Source: Branchiostoma lanceolatum
Lineage: Eukaryota; Chordata; Leptocardii; Amphioxiformes; Branchiostomatidae
NCBI RefSeq assembly: GCF_035083965.1
Contig: NC_089731.1
Location: 2,147,001-2,211,000 of the forward strand
DNA length: 64,000 nucleotides
Direction: 5' to 3'
Below are positions 23,123 through 34,100 of the stretch, in pieces. Both the position numbers and the translations under genes were made by a program. Within the stretch, counting starts at the first letter, position 1; every line of letters begins with the position of its first letter. Below the pieces are notes generated by a model. The model did no database searches, was not told the DNA's origin, and was given only the letters and a program-made list of their open reading frames with translations.

Positions 23123-24005
23123 TACTCATATCAAAGTTTGATATCGCAAAGCTGCAGTATTCAGCCTTTCCTTCCTGTCTGATAAAAGCCGTCATCAAGG
23201 GAAATTACGTAACATCTAGGATCTAATGTTTATCCGTTGTATATTCAATATATTCTAACCAGGAGAGAAGCTCTGTTCATGAAAAAATTATGATAAACTC
23301 GTAAGATGCACCAAAAAAATAACGTTACGCTTGTCACTTTGAATTGAAAATGTCGCTTTTACCAGTTTTACGGTCAACGTATTAGAAGGCATTTCTTCAT
23401 ACGGAAAAGCGTATAATGTCATTTGAAATAGTGTGCCTTTTCTCTGTTATAGCAATGCATCTTTGTTTCCGTTATGACCCGTCTACTAATTTTGACGTGT
23501 ATCATACAAATTGTTTGAGAATCAGAGGTTTGGGATGCTGGTTTGCCACCAATACGTCCGTTTGAATTGTGTTTTTTTGCGCCTTTGCGATTGTAGCCCT
23601 AATATGATTACATATCCCGTGCTTGAGGAGCGACACACCCCGAACACTGCTAGCTGTATCGGCCCATCCCGGTGTGAGTGGATCAAACCTTGCAGTCCGT
23701 TCTTACACAGCTTGTACTTACTGTACAAAACTGGTGTGTTACGCTTAAAGGCCTTTTTCCGGTTATGCAAAACAAACAAATATCATCTAGAAACCAGAGG
23801 CTAATTGTGAAACATGGTCATGGAAAGCTGTAATAAGAGGAGAAAGGGGCCGGTAACTTCCAGAAGCTCCAAGGAATAAGACTTTTAGCCATTGTTGCTT
23901 GTACATACGTGTAGCTGCGTACCTACAAAGATGCTCTGTAATTCGAGCTTCCAGCAAGTTCTAGAAAAGCGACATTTGAAATGCCTCCCGTTTCAGGCTA
24001 AACAC

Positions 24006-25353
24006 ATGGCGGCTGACGCACAGGTGACGTCACGGGCGGTGATTGTGTCAATTTTACTAGTCTCCATGGTGACCAGTCATCTCGCCGCACACGTCGTGAG
24101 CTGCGCGGTTCCCGCCCAAACGGACAACCAGCCTCTATATGAAGGTAGCACTATCGCTCATGTGATATGTCGAAAGACAGTAATACTAGCTGAGTAAGCT
24201 TTAGTTTTGGCTTTGTTATAAGCTGATCACGTCCGAAATAATAATATCGGGCTGGTATAACATAGGATACTGGAGATTCTGTTTACACAACCATTACATC
24301 TCACCTGCTGACGTTTCGGTGTCTGTCAGACGCCTTCTTCAGAGCTTCTCTTAGCCACGTTTGGGACAATGTTCTCACCGCGAAAGCGCCACCTGCTTCG
24401 GCTACTTATAGCGGCGAGAAGCGAAAATCCATTCAGAAGCTCTGAGGAAGGTTTTTGACAGACACCGAAACGTCAGCAGGTGAGATGTACTGGTTGCGTA
24501 AAAAGGAATCTCCGATATCCCAAGCTGATAATATGTTCAGCACCAAGGACAGGGCTAGCCGGCTCACAAATCAGTTCAAATGAAATTAGATCTGAATCAA
24601 GTGTTGCATCTCTGATTGCCTAGTATGTTCTACTTGAAATAAAGTCGTATTCTTATGGTTACCTTCACAGAAGGGTAACCATATTGTTTTTGCTCGTTTC
24701 TTCTTCCTCTTCTCCGCACAAATAGGGTCAACGACCTGAACCAGACGGCTGACACCATGGTTACTGGTAAACATCATGGTGTTCCATTACATAATGTAGC
24801 AACACGCATCTTAGTCTTCTTCTCCCCACAGATAGGGTCAACGACCTGAACCAGACGGCTCTCACCATGGTTACTGGTAAACATCATGGTGTTCCATTAC
24901 ATAATGTAGCAACAAGCTTTAGAGGGGGCTGCTCACCATATATTCAATGTGTTTGAGTTAAAGAATGAACAGAGCAGTAGTTTGTAAGGCTTACAACATG
25001 TGAAGGTAACCATAATGTATTTGCTGGCAAATGTTACATGGTCTAGTTTCTTGTTAATTTTGCTTCCAGATGTCACAAACCCGAAACCCTTTGCACTGGA
25101 TGTGCAGGAGCCGATCCTCGAGGCGCTGTCCGAAAGTCACCCCCGGCAGCCCGCGGGACAGCCTGCCGCCCGCCGGCCCCTACTCATCCGCCTGCCCTGG
25201 CCTCTGGCGCGCGCCCTCAGCAAGCGGGGCAGGAAACCGCCCAACATGAACTCCTGGGGGCAGCCGTGGGGCAAGCGGGACCTGAGGAAACCTCCCAACA
25301 TGAACTCCTGGGGGCAACCGTGGGGCAAGCGGGACCGCAGTCTCACGGACTGA
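24006..25353 (+). CDS. Putative neuropeptide precursor with two WGQPW-amide peptides
   Basis: Exon 24006-24144 encodes a start Met, a hydrophobic signal-peptide core (AVIVSILLVSMVTSHLAAHV) and a likely cleavage zone near SCAVPAQ. Exon 25070-25353 joins in phase 1 (G plus AT gives Asp). A 45-nt cassette, 24832-24876, fits between them in phase 1. The precursor is 140 residues, or 155 with the cassette. The C-terminal part has a KR site, then two copies of RKPPNMNSWGQPW-GKR in tandem, period 54 nt, then a short DRSLTD tail. GKR is the standard signal for dibasic cleavage and C-terminal amidation, so the products should be PPNMNSWGQPW-amide or a form extended at its N-terminus (GRK... or DLRK...). 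The differences between the peptide-coding copies are synonymous, a sign of selection on the peptide. I do not recognise the family; a tryptophan-amide C-terminus is shared with several invertebrate peptide groups, but the rest differs. Confidence 0.75.
24265..24520. repeat. Foldback element with arms of about 88 bp in the peptide gene intron
   Basis: Left arm 24265-24354 (GGATACTGGAGATTCTG...CACCTGCTGACGTTTCGGTG...) is inverted at 24433-24520. Each arm carries, read outward, CTGA(A/G)GA and then CCGAAACGTC, a motif pair often seen at Penelope-like element ends. The centre is about 80 bp. Confidence 0.75.
24726..24766 (+). pseudogene. Upstream duplicate of the cassette exon, frame-breaking
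   Basis: Copy of the 24832-24876 exon and its flank (GGTCAACGACCTGAACCAGA shared). The CACAG acceptor has decayed to CACAAATAG, which would leave a 41-nt exon that shifts the frame. Probably unused. Confidence 0.5.
24832..24876 (+). CDS. 45-nt symmetric cassette exon of the peptide precursor
   Basis: Preceded by a strong acceptor (TTCTTCTCCCCACAG) and followed by GTAAAC. Phase 1 in and 1 out, 15 codons, encoding D-RVNDLNQTALTMVT. It can be spliced between the signal-peptide exon and the peptide exon without changing the frame. A near-identical copy lies 106 nt upstream. Confidence 0.55.
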
Positions 25354-26150
25354 ACTTACCGAGACACTGTCAGGAACATTCGGCCACCTCAGAACCTGTA
25401 TTTGAGTTTATGGCAGGGAAAAAGAACCCATATGCCTACTAGTATCAAAGAGAACCCTCTCCTGTATATTTGATGACGAAAAAGTTACATAGAATACTAT
25501 GGATACACTGTAGGATTGTATAAGAAAAATTAAGAAGATTTCTGCATTTAAGATGCAATCTTCATAAAGATCTAGATATACTGAGCTTAGCGACCCTCAC
25601 TTAAACATGATTCCTATTAAAAAGCGTCTTTCGCACACTTTAGGCAGATCGAAAACAAATAGAATACGAGTTACATTGTGGTTTTACCGGTGTATACACG
25701 TATTTTTACTGTATCGGATTGAAGTTCAGGGTCAAACGGTCACTTAAGAATCCGTATTTTAGACAGATTGTGCACGACTGTTAAAGACTAACGTTACAAG
25801 TGTATCTATCTTCTGCAATTAAATACACATACCTACAAAGTTTATGTAGCAAATACTTAGTACATTGTGCAAATGATCCATCCTCTGTCAAAAGAGATGT
25901 ACTTTTCTGAGGCCTATGTGTAAGAGGAAACCGTTGCAGCGCAACACAGTGCCAGTTGTGGAAAGACTCTCTGGGATAGTATAGTATGTAGTACCACAAT
26001 TTTTCCTTGCACATTATAATGGGCCGGAACCATTCCATGTAACATATAGTTGTAACCGGCGGAACGTTAACTGAATAAAATAACCCGTCCTGTTGGGCAT
26101 GGGGTTTACCTACCACCACTCCTCGTACACTCTTTCCTTTAGGCCATGCC

Positions 26151-26156
26151 AATAAA
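26151..26156 (+). other. Candidate poly(A) signal for the peptide gene
   Basis: AATAAA in GCCAATAAAATTTG, about 800 nt after the stop of the peptide precursor. The intervening sequence has no other recognisable gene. Confidence 0.4.
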
Positions 26157-27729
26157 ATTTGTTGGTTTTGCTGCTTCATTCATTTACTTGTGTGATTTCA
26201 AAAATGAGGAAAACATTGACCATTTTTTATCACTATTATCCTACAATAGGGACCGTTATACTTGTAGACTACAAAAGACTGGAGAAGTTGATTTTTTACT
26301 GAGGTCCAAACAGAGATGGGCGAAAAAAATGTGACTTTTAAGAAAGGGTGCAAACAAATGTAATAAAAAGAAACACACACACACACACAAACAAACAAAC
26401 AATGGGAAGACAAGATTAACTGGCAACAAAAACATCAGACTTTTATTGGTATGACATAATAGATTCCTATATAACACTGGCATGAAAGTCTGGCAATATA
26501 AATCTACACATACAATCTCACAAAGACATCTCAGTCGACTATCCAGGCTACTGGATTCTAAACCAGTTGTGTCGTTCAGTTGTGCACACAACGTTAATCT
26601 CAAAATGTACAAAGCAGCCACCAACGAATATCTATATCAAATGTACTAAATTTCCCAAATAAGTCTTCCTTTCTTGTCACATAACACCCAGAGTATAATC
26701 TCACACATTTCTATCACACCTGTGATATTCATATCACTTTTGTCATGGGGCTACATCATTGCAATAAGGAAACACATAATTTTTATCAGTATAATTCCTG
26801 ACGTTTTTGATAATAATGTCTGACAGAATCTGAAAGGGTCACAAAGTCGACTTAAGGAAATATGGTCAAGAAGCAGCAACCTGAAATTAAATCACAATCT
26901 CAATACATAGAAATAACAATACTGTAAATTCCTGAAACCATGTGTCACATAGAATTGGTACAAGCTGCATTGCAAAATACTCATATGACAGCATAATAGC
27001 AGCAATAGTAACAAATTAACCTCTCTGCTGCCTGACCCAATGGGAATTGAGAGCCAAATAGCTACTTTAGTGTGCTAAAGGTTAAGCACAAATTAACACT
27101 GAGTAAAATACCTATCCGTAAAACTTGTAGTCAAAACCATAATACTATAGCAGCCTTTCACCTACTCATTCCTAAACTGTCCTGTTTCTGATTGACAACG
27201 CTGAGAGTATCAAGGATCAAGCAGCAAAGGAAGACACTGACTAACGGAACAATGATATTATCAACATACACTCTACATCGTATTTGGCAGACCTGTTTGG
27301 AATACTGCATGATTGTTTGGAATATGAACACACATTGAAATAACAATAATAATAATGCTAAGCACCTTGTAATTTTTGACACCACGTCATCCCGACAACA
27401 CCTTTTTCACTTCTAAATGTAGTTGATATTAACCTGATAACCCTAAACTAGTTTATTTATTTATTTATTCATCTTTAGGGTAGTCCCTTCAGCTGACTCA
27501 GCAGCTGATTTCCAAGGGAGCCCTTACATACAGATGATAAATAAAGGTCATAAAATGATAATTAAACATAGGAATAGTACAGAACAAACTCAATATAACA
27601 AATTTAACTCAACCCTAAGGCCACAGAAATTAATTTCCTTGTTTCTCAGACATTGCAAAGCAATACATCTAGCAAGAGGAGTACATGAAAATAGAAGGAA
27701 AACTATTTTCATTCCCTGAAACTGGGTGG

Positions 27730-27872
27730 GGTCGTGTGGCGCAACGGCAGGGTTTTCGGCCCAGAACCCAACTGTTCCACCCATGGTTTGGGTCCCTTGA
27801 CGCCACTGATGTTGTGCCCTTCGGTAAGGCACTTTACACGACTTTCCTCACCCCACCCAGGTGTAAAAAACG
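27730..27872 (+). mobile_element. tRNA-derived SINE
   Basis: GGTCGTGTGGCGCAACGGCA forms a box A-like start and GGTTTGGGTCCC a decayed box B. The body TAAGGCACTTTACACGACTT, TCCTCACC, CCCAGGTGTAAAAA matches the 4.6 kb copy. Confidence 0.65.
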
Positions 27873-28034
27873 AGTATATCATGTGTGGGTCACGACAACA
27901 TCAATAGCCGCTTGTGTCCCACATGTATTGTACTGTTGCAATTCTAATAAATTCAAATTTGACATTCAAACTGTGTGTACCAAGGTACAGACTTTCTCTT
28001 CAGACTCTGTTTCCATGTTGATCTACCAATTTAC

Positions 28035-28040
28035 TTTATT
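28035..28040 (-). other. Candidate poly(A) signal for TTLL10
   Basis: AATAAA on the minus strand about 80 nt after the TTLL10 stop, a normal spacing for a short 3' UTR. Confidence 0.6.
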
Positions 28041-28120
28041 TTAAATCTGAAAACCAACAAACTAAATTGTTGTGGCCTTACTTATACACAATATGCAAAC
28101 ATGTAGCCCTAACCCGAAAG

Positions 28121-31100
28121 TCAACCTTCACCCTTCTCACTTATTTCAAAACCTCCCTCTGCATTGTTCTGTGCGACTTCCGTCGTCTGTGTAGATACAC
28201 CGACAGGTTTAACCGTAGCCGACGCAGCCTTACTCCCTGGAGCCAACAGGACTGTCTTATTCACCGTCGTGTAGCGCGTCTTAACCCCCGTGGGAGGGAC
28301 CTTGGGTAACGCTGAGCCTTTCGGGGGCGGAGAAGCGGCAAACTTGAGGATCCCGGGTTTGAATGTTGACCTTCGTCCGTCTGGAGCCGTTGTTTTGGAC
28401 GTAGTGTCTTGTGTGGCTGATGATGCAGCAGATTTGGTGCTGGTGGGCTGTGTGTTTTTAACACTATTTGGTGCTGTGGTGGTGGGTTGTGTGTTTTTAA
28501 CACTGTTTGGTGCTGTGGTGGTGGCTTTAGGGTCGGTGGAGCTGTTTTCAGGTGCGCTCCCGTCACCGGAGGGCTTGGTGACAGGTCTTCTTCTGGGAGG
28601 AGCCGCACTTTTGGTCTTCCTTGGTGTGAACTGAAAAATAGGACATTATTTTTAATGAGGAACACATTACAAATGATGTTACAAAATTAATGATGCTTTG
28701 TTGTGTTACTTTAACGGTGACGTCGTCTTCTCAAAGATGAGAAAAGCAGCTCATCATCCTCTTAAAAGTTCAGGGCCTCTGCCCCCCGTGCAGGAGGTAT
28801 CTTGGGTAGGTGCAGGGTGCGATTAACTTAAAGTAACTGACCTATGACCTGTACTGACTTGACCTTTACTGACCCATGACCTGTGACCTGGGGATCGGGG
28901 CCTCTGCCCCCGTGCAGGAGGTATCTTCGGTAGGTGCAGGTTGAGGTAACTGACCTATGACCTGTACTGACTTGACCTTTACTGACCCATGACCTGTACT
29001 GACCTGTGACCTGGGGATCGGGGCCTCTGCCCCCCGTGCAGGAGGTATCTTGGGTAGGTGCAGGTTGAGGTTAAAGTAACTGACCTATGACTGACATATG
29101 ACCTTAATTGACCCATGACCTGTACTGACCTGTGACCTGGGGATCGGGGCCTCTGCCCCCCGTGCAGGAGGAATCTTGGGCATGTGCAGGGTGGGGTCGC
29201 CGTTGTAGATGACCTGGAAGTTCTTCATGCTGGTGAGCGGCAGGATGGACTGGTTCTTACGGCTCTTCTCAAACGTCTCAAGACTCACGCCTGAAAATGA
29301 CATAAAAAGACATTAAAATGGCATAATATTATGTCCAACCTGTATCAGAGCATTATTACATGTAAGAGAGATAAATTGCGAAATAATGAGGAAAGGATCA
29401 TTTAGAATTTTTGAAATTAAGTAATGAATGAACTTGATTGCAAAACAACATTGCAAACAACACCAACAATAAAGACTTACACTTTTAATTTTCATGACTA
29501 AAAATTAAGAGGAATCACTATCAACGTCCAACAGTACATGACATGTTGTACTTACGGACGGTCTCCTCCACCAGAGGGGGTATCATGTCCTGTAGAACCT
29601 CACAGTTGGTGTGCAGGGCAGGGTTCACGTTAATCTCTAACAGATACACCTGAGTGGTAAAATAACACAGTAAATCATGGGGGTTAAACTTGACTACTTC
29701 TATATGTCTGGTCAAGAGTGGATTGATGACTGCACTCATACTCATACTCAAACTAACTCTTCGCACAGTGCTGCTTACAAGGTGTTGATCTATCTAACAG
29801 ACACACCCGTGGAAACCATTGGTATTCATTTGCCTCCATTATGTTTGGTCTCTGTGAAGAATGGAATGATGGGCTGACACCTTTATGATACACTAACTTT
29901 GGTACTACAAGAGATTGTTTAAAATGAAAAACCATGACGCTTTATTTTGATGGGAATTACAGTAAAGCAGTAACTTACTGATCAAAACTAATACAGCACA
30001 GTCACCAGGTTTTTCCTGGAGAAATCTTTAAGTTTTTTTTCTTAAGAGTCTTAGAAGGAGAGCGATCGGGTGACTTCCTTTTAGTTGATGTGTAGGAGCT
30101 AGTCATAAGGTACAATGTAAGAGAAGTGCTAAAAAGCCCCAGACTTTACACTTTACACATTGAAAGGCTGTTTTGTCTGTTTCTTGTCACCTTGGGTTCA
30201 AAAAGACATCATTGAGCATATTTAGTGCCACAGGGCGTCGAGACATGCGTGCGTCATTCATTCAAAGACTACGCAACATCTTCATGACACGAGGGACCAC
30301 AAAATTATAAGCATAACGTCACGGGAGTAGTAAAAAATTGTTAAGGCTTTGCAGAATAGATGATACTAGCATATTTCATTCTCTCACTGTGCATTTTAAG
30401 TGGGCGAAGTTGCATTACATACAAAAGTCACGGATACTAGCAGCTGACTCAGAAGTAGCCCTCTGCTGATCATTTTCAAGGTCAAATTAATTCCAAGGTC
30501 AAAAAGGTAAAGAGCTTGAAAAGGCTGTTCATTATCTACCAACCTCTTTCAACATTCCGCTCATAATAGGACTCAAAGTCTTTCAGAAATAATCGCCTAA
30601 TGGCAACTTATGTATTCTTGTTCAAATTGTAAAATTCCTTAAGGAAAACTTGTCCTTGACCCTTCAGGACTGACCTTCATGTCTTCATCCAGGAGGAAGT
30701 CGAAGCCGTAGAGGTCAAAGTAGCCGAGGCGACACTGGATCTTGTGCCTGACGCTGTGGAAGCAGTGGAGCATGATGTCCTTCATTCGGCGCTGTGAAAC
30801 ACACAAAAGAAAACAGTTATCATTAGTATGACTGGTTTGTAGTGTTATCATCTATTCAGTACCCCAGAGAGTTATACACTGGATCTTGTGCATGACACTG
30901 TGGAAGCAGTGCAGCATGATGTCCTTCATACTGCGCTGGAAAAGTTAACACACAACAGGAAATGGTTATAACACCAGTCAGTTTAAATCGAGAAGTACAG
31001 TTTCCGGATTCGAAGGCAGCTAGAACCTCCCTGACTGAAATCCCTAGTTTTCAACTTTTTTTTCCCTGGATGTACAGGAAACTTTTACATACCATTTCAA

Positions 31101-34100
31101 AGATTATGTTGTCTTCATTATTAGGTTGTTTTTTTATTGCCATAGTGTATAAACTTATCGATATATTTGAAGTTAAAAATTGCTTAGACCGCAGGGTAGA
31201 AAGAGTTTCCCCAGGCTTATGAAGTTTCCCCCCAGACTTGGTGAGTTAGACCGCGGGGCTGACAGACCAGCCTGCATGTAGACTGCATTACATACAGCAC
31301 CATGAAAGTGACTGAATTAATCAGAAATCACACCTGGCCAGCCTGTGTAATTAGCACATATATGATAAATTCTATGAAAAGTCTAAGCAAGGGGGATAGG
31401 CCGCGGTCCTGAACAGAACCCCACATACTAAAATAAACGTAGAAGGGGCTGATAGTTAGGTCCTCAGAACTGAACACAGCTGAGCCACTTTCCAATAGTT
31501 GTGCATTATTTTTTGCTCTACAGAAAACTGAGATTATATTACCTTGGACTGATTTCAGAAAGAGCATATTATCCAGCTATTAAAGTTGAAGACCTACATT
31601 GATAGGTAAACAAGAATCATGTGGGATTTTAGGCTTTGGGAAGTAGGACAAATCATACCATCTCTTATAGAATATGCCAACTGCTTTATTTGGCAGAGTC
31701 TGACCTGCAGCCATGGCCAGGCATGACTATTGTCAACTGTGGAAAAATATGTCTTAGAATGTTTGATAAGTTAACTGTTGACAAATGTGTTAATCAAACT
31801 TGTAATGTAACAAATTGATTTTATACTGAAACAAATTCACACACTCAGGTGGAAAAGCACTTTATGTGCCTTCCTTGTTGCAAGAAAGAGGGGAAGTAAA
31901 ATACCTCTTGGGTAGGACGTAACTAAGTAAAAGCAAGGAGGACCTATATAAAACCTCCTTGGTAAAAGCAGAGGTCCTGTGAAAGCTAAAAATACTGATT
32001 TTTCTTTTTTTTAGATTGACAGTTCAGCTTAGCTGTCCATCATTTAGGCACGTACAGCTAAGTTTGATGGGAGCACTGTGCACCCAAGAAAACATCTCCA
32101 GACATTATTAGCTAATTTTAAAGTAAATGCCAGTGCTCTAGGAAGGAAGGAATTCTTAGGAAGTTAAATCAAGCACAGGGGGGATGCGTGAGAATTTATT
32201 GTTCTTTCAGGGATGTCTGTATTGGCTGTGAATATCCCAATTAATGTCAAGGTGTGAATTACACTGATTTGCATAGAGCCAAAAGACAATTGGTACATGG
32301 AAAGATAGAATTTCTCGGCTACCATGGATCAAGACTGGGTATTGAAAAAGCAGAGGTTTTGGTCGGGAGGCTAGGAGCTGTGTCCACGATTTGCAACATC
32401 ACCTCGAGGGAATGTGTGCTACCCAGTCGTAATGGGGAAGCAAGGTGCATTAGTACATCATTACTTCTGTATAGAAATATAATATTATTTATCTTTGCTG
32501 GAAGGGAGCTGATCTGTATGGAGACTGACCCTTGGTATATAGTACATGTATGTCAAACCAAGGAGGTTAAGAAAACCTGGTTTAAAATTTGGTCAAACAA
32601 ACTTTAAGGAATGAAAAAAAAAATATGGCCTGAGGACTCAGTAAAGGTTTCAACAAACCCTGTCACAATCACACCAAAGAATGATGAACTGTCTTAGTGA
32701 TTATAAGATCACCTCAACTCAATAGGCAGCTTGGAACAAGCTGGCTTGAGGCTATTTGAATCTGGCTTGGAGCGTTCATTTCACAAATTAACAACTACAA
32801 AATCTCACAATAAATGATAGTTTAAAAGAATGATAAATAAAATCTAAAAAAATTTTTTAAATGATTAAAAAATAATAAAATGAAAAAAGATTTAAAAAAT
32901 GATAAATGTCATGTTCACAAATTAACCACTAAAATTAGTAAAAAATCTCCCAATAAATGGAGCCAAGTGCCACTGGTTGATCTGACCTGGTAGTCGTGCT
33001 ATAAACATAGGGTCTAGGCTAACAAACTCTATAGCCTCCTTGGTTGAGACAACAGACAATTGACATGAATGGCTTCACAAGAAAAGCAAATGCCGTCTTC
33101 AACCAAGGACATTATTCTGAATAATGCCCTTACTTCAACTAAACAACAATTGGGTATAGACAAATAACAACACAGGCATGCCATAAGCCAGCTTTGTGAA
33201 GTGAGAGGTTGGCTGGCTGGCCAGTATTATGCAAAGTACATTTCTGGTTCCGAGATCACCAAGGCCACACCAATTTAATTTCTTGGTTAACGGATTTTTA
33301 TTTTCCAAAAAAAAAGAAGTTAACCAAGAAATTAAATTGGTGTGACCCAATCTAAGGCACGAAAATAAAATAGTCCTTCAGACCAAGGAGGTTTAAAATC
33401 ATCTTGTTCAGACACTAGTGAGCTGTAGGGATGATATGGGATGCACTTGAACTAATTTGGTTGGGGGTAGGGCAGACAAATCAAACTTTAAATTTGTCTT
33501 ACATTGTTTTCAAAGAATTTTTTTTTAGTTCACATAGAAATGTTGCCTGGATTCATCTGAAGTTGAATACAACCTACTAGGTTAATTACCCAACATCTGG
33601 TTTACCCATTTGAATACATTATCTATCCCAGAAGTGAATTTTCAGGTTTCTGTACTTTGAAATCATACCTCAGCTTACACCAAGGACAATATATAATGTC
33701 CTTGCTTATACCAAGGAGGTTTAGACCTCCTTGCTTTAAATACACACTGACTTATATGTATAGTACATGTAATACCAAGACCTGAGGGCCAAGGCTAACA
33801 TGATTTTCAATCAAGCAGTTGTGGGGTAGAAGATTGTTATTTCTGTATTCTGATCAGCCAGGATTTCCAGGCTCCCATCCCATGACCCAAGGCAAGGCCA
33901 ACATTTAGCTCAAGATCTCTTGGTATGAATGCCTCTTTGACACACACAGTATACTCCCTGTGTGATAATTACTTCTGAATCAACTTGATAATTTGACAGC
34001 ATCACTGCTTGTCCAGGACAATAGCTGAGCTAGTTTGAAGCCGCATAACAAAGAAGCGAATAATTACTTGAATTTCCTGAACGAGGGTATATGAGCTCTC

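Larger units (their letters stand above)
25354..28034. other. Intergenic region between the peptide gene and TTLL10
   Basis: Probably the peptide 3' UTR up to about 26.2 kb. Beyond it lie AT-rich sequence, a short (AC)n tract near 26375, a retroelement-like end with TTTATTTATTTATTC at 27450 and the SINE at 27730. No gene seen. Confidence 0.5.

Noticed and set aside
26256..26624. 122-codon minus-strand ORF
   Set aside because: Cys/Leu/Phe-rich translation across an (AC)n tract; no homology recognised.
28261..28665. 134-codon frame through the TTLL10 last exon
   Set aside because: The alternative frame (SHQGRPKVRL...) needs the weaker donor at 29137. The frame starting FTPRKTKSAAPP joins the better GTCAGT donor and stays open longer.
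32254..32607. 117-codon plus-strand ORF in a TTLL10 intron
   Set aside because: No recognisable motifs, AT-rich intronic setting and opposite strand to the host gene; length is within chance expectation.
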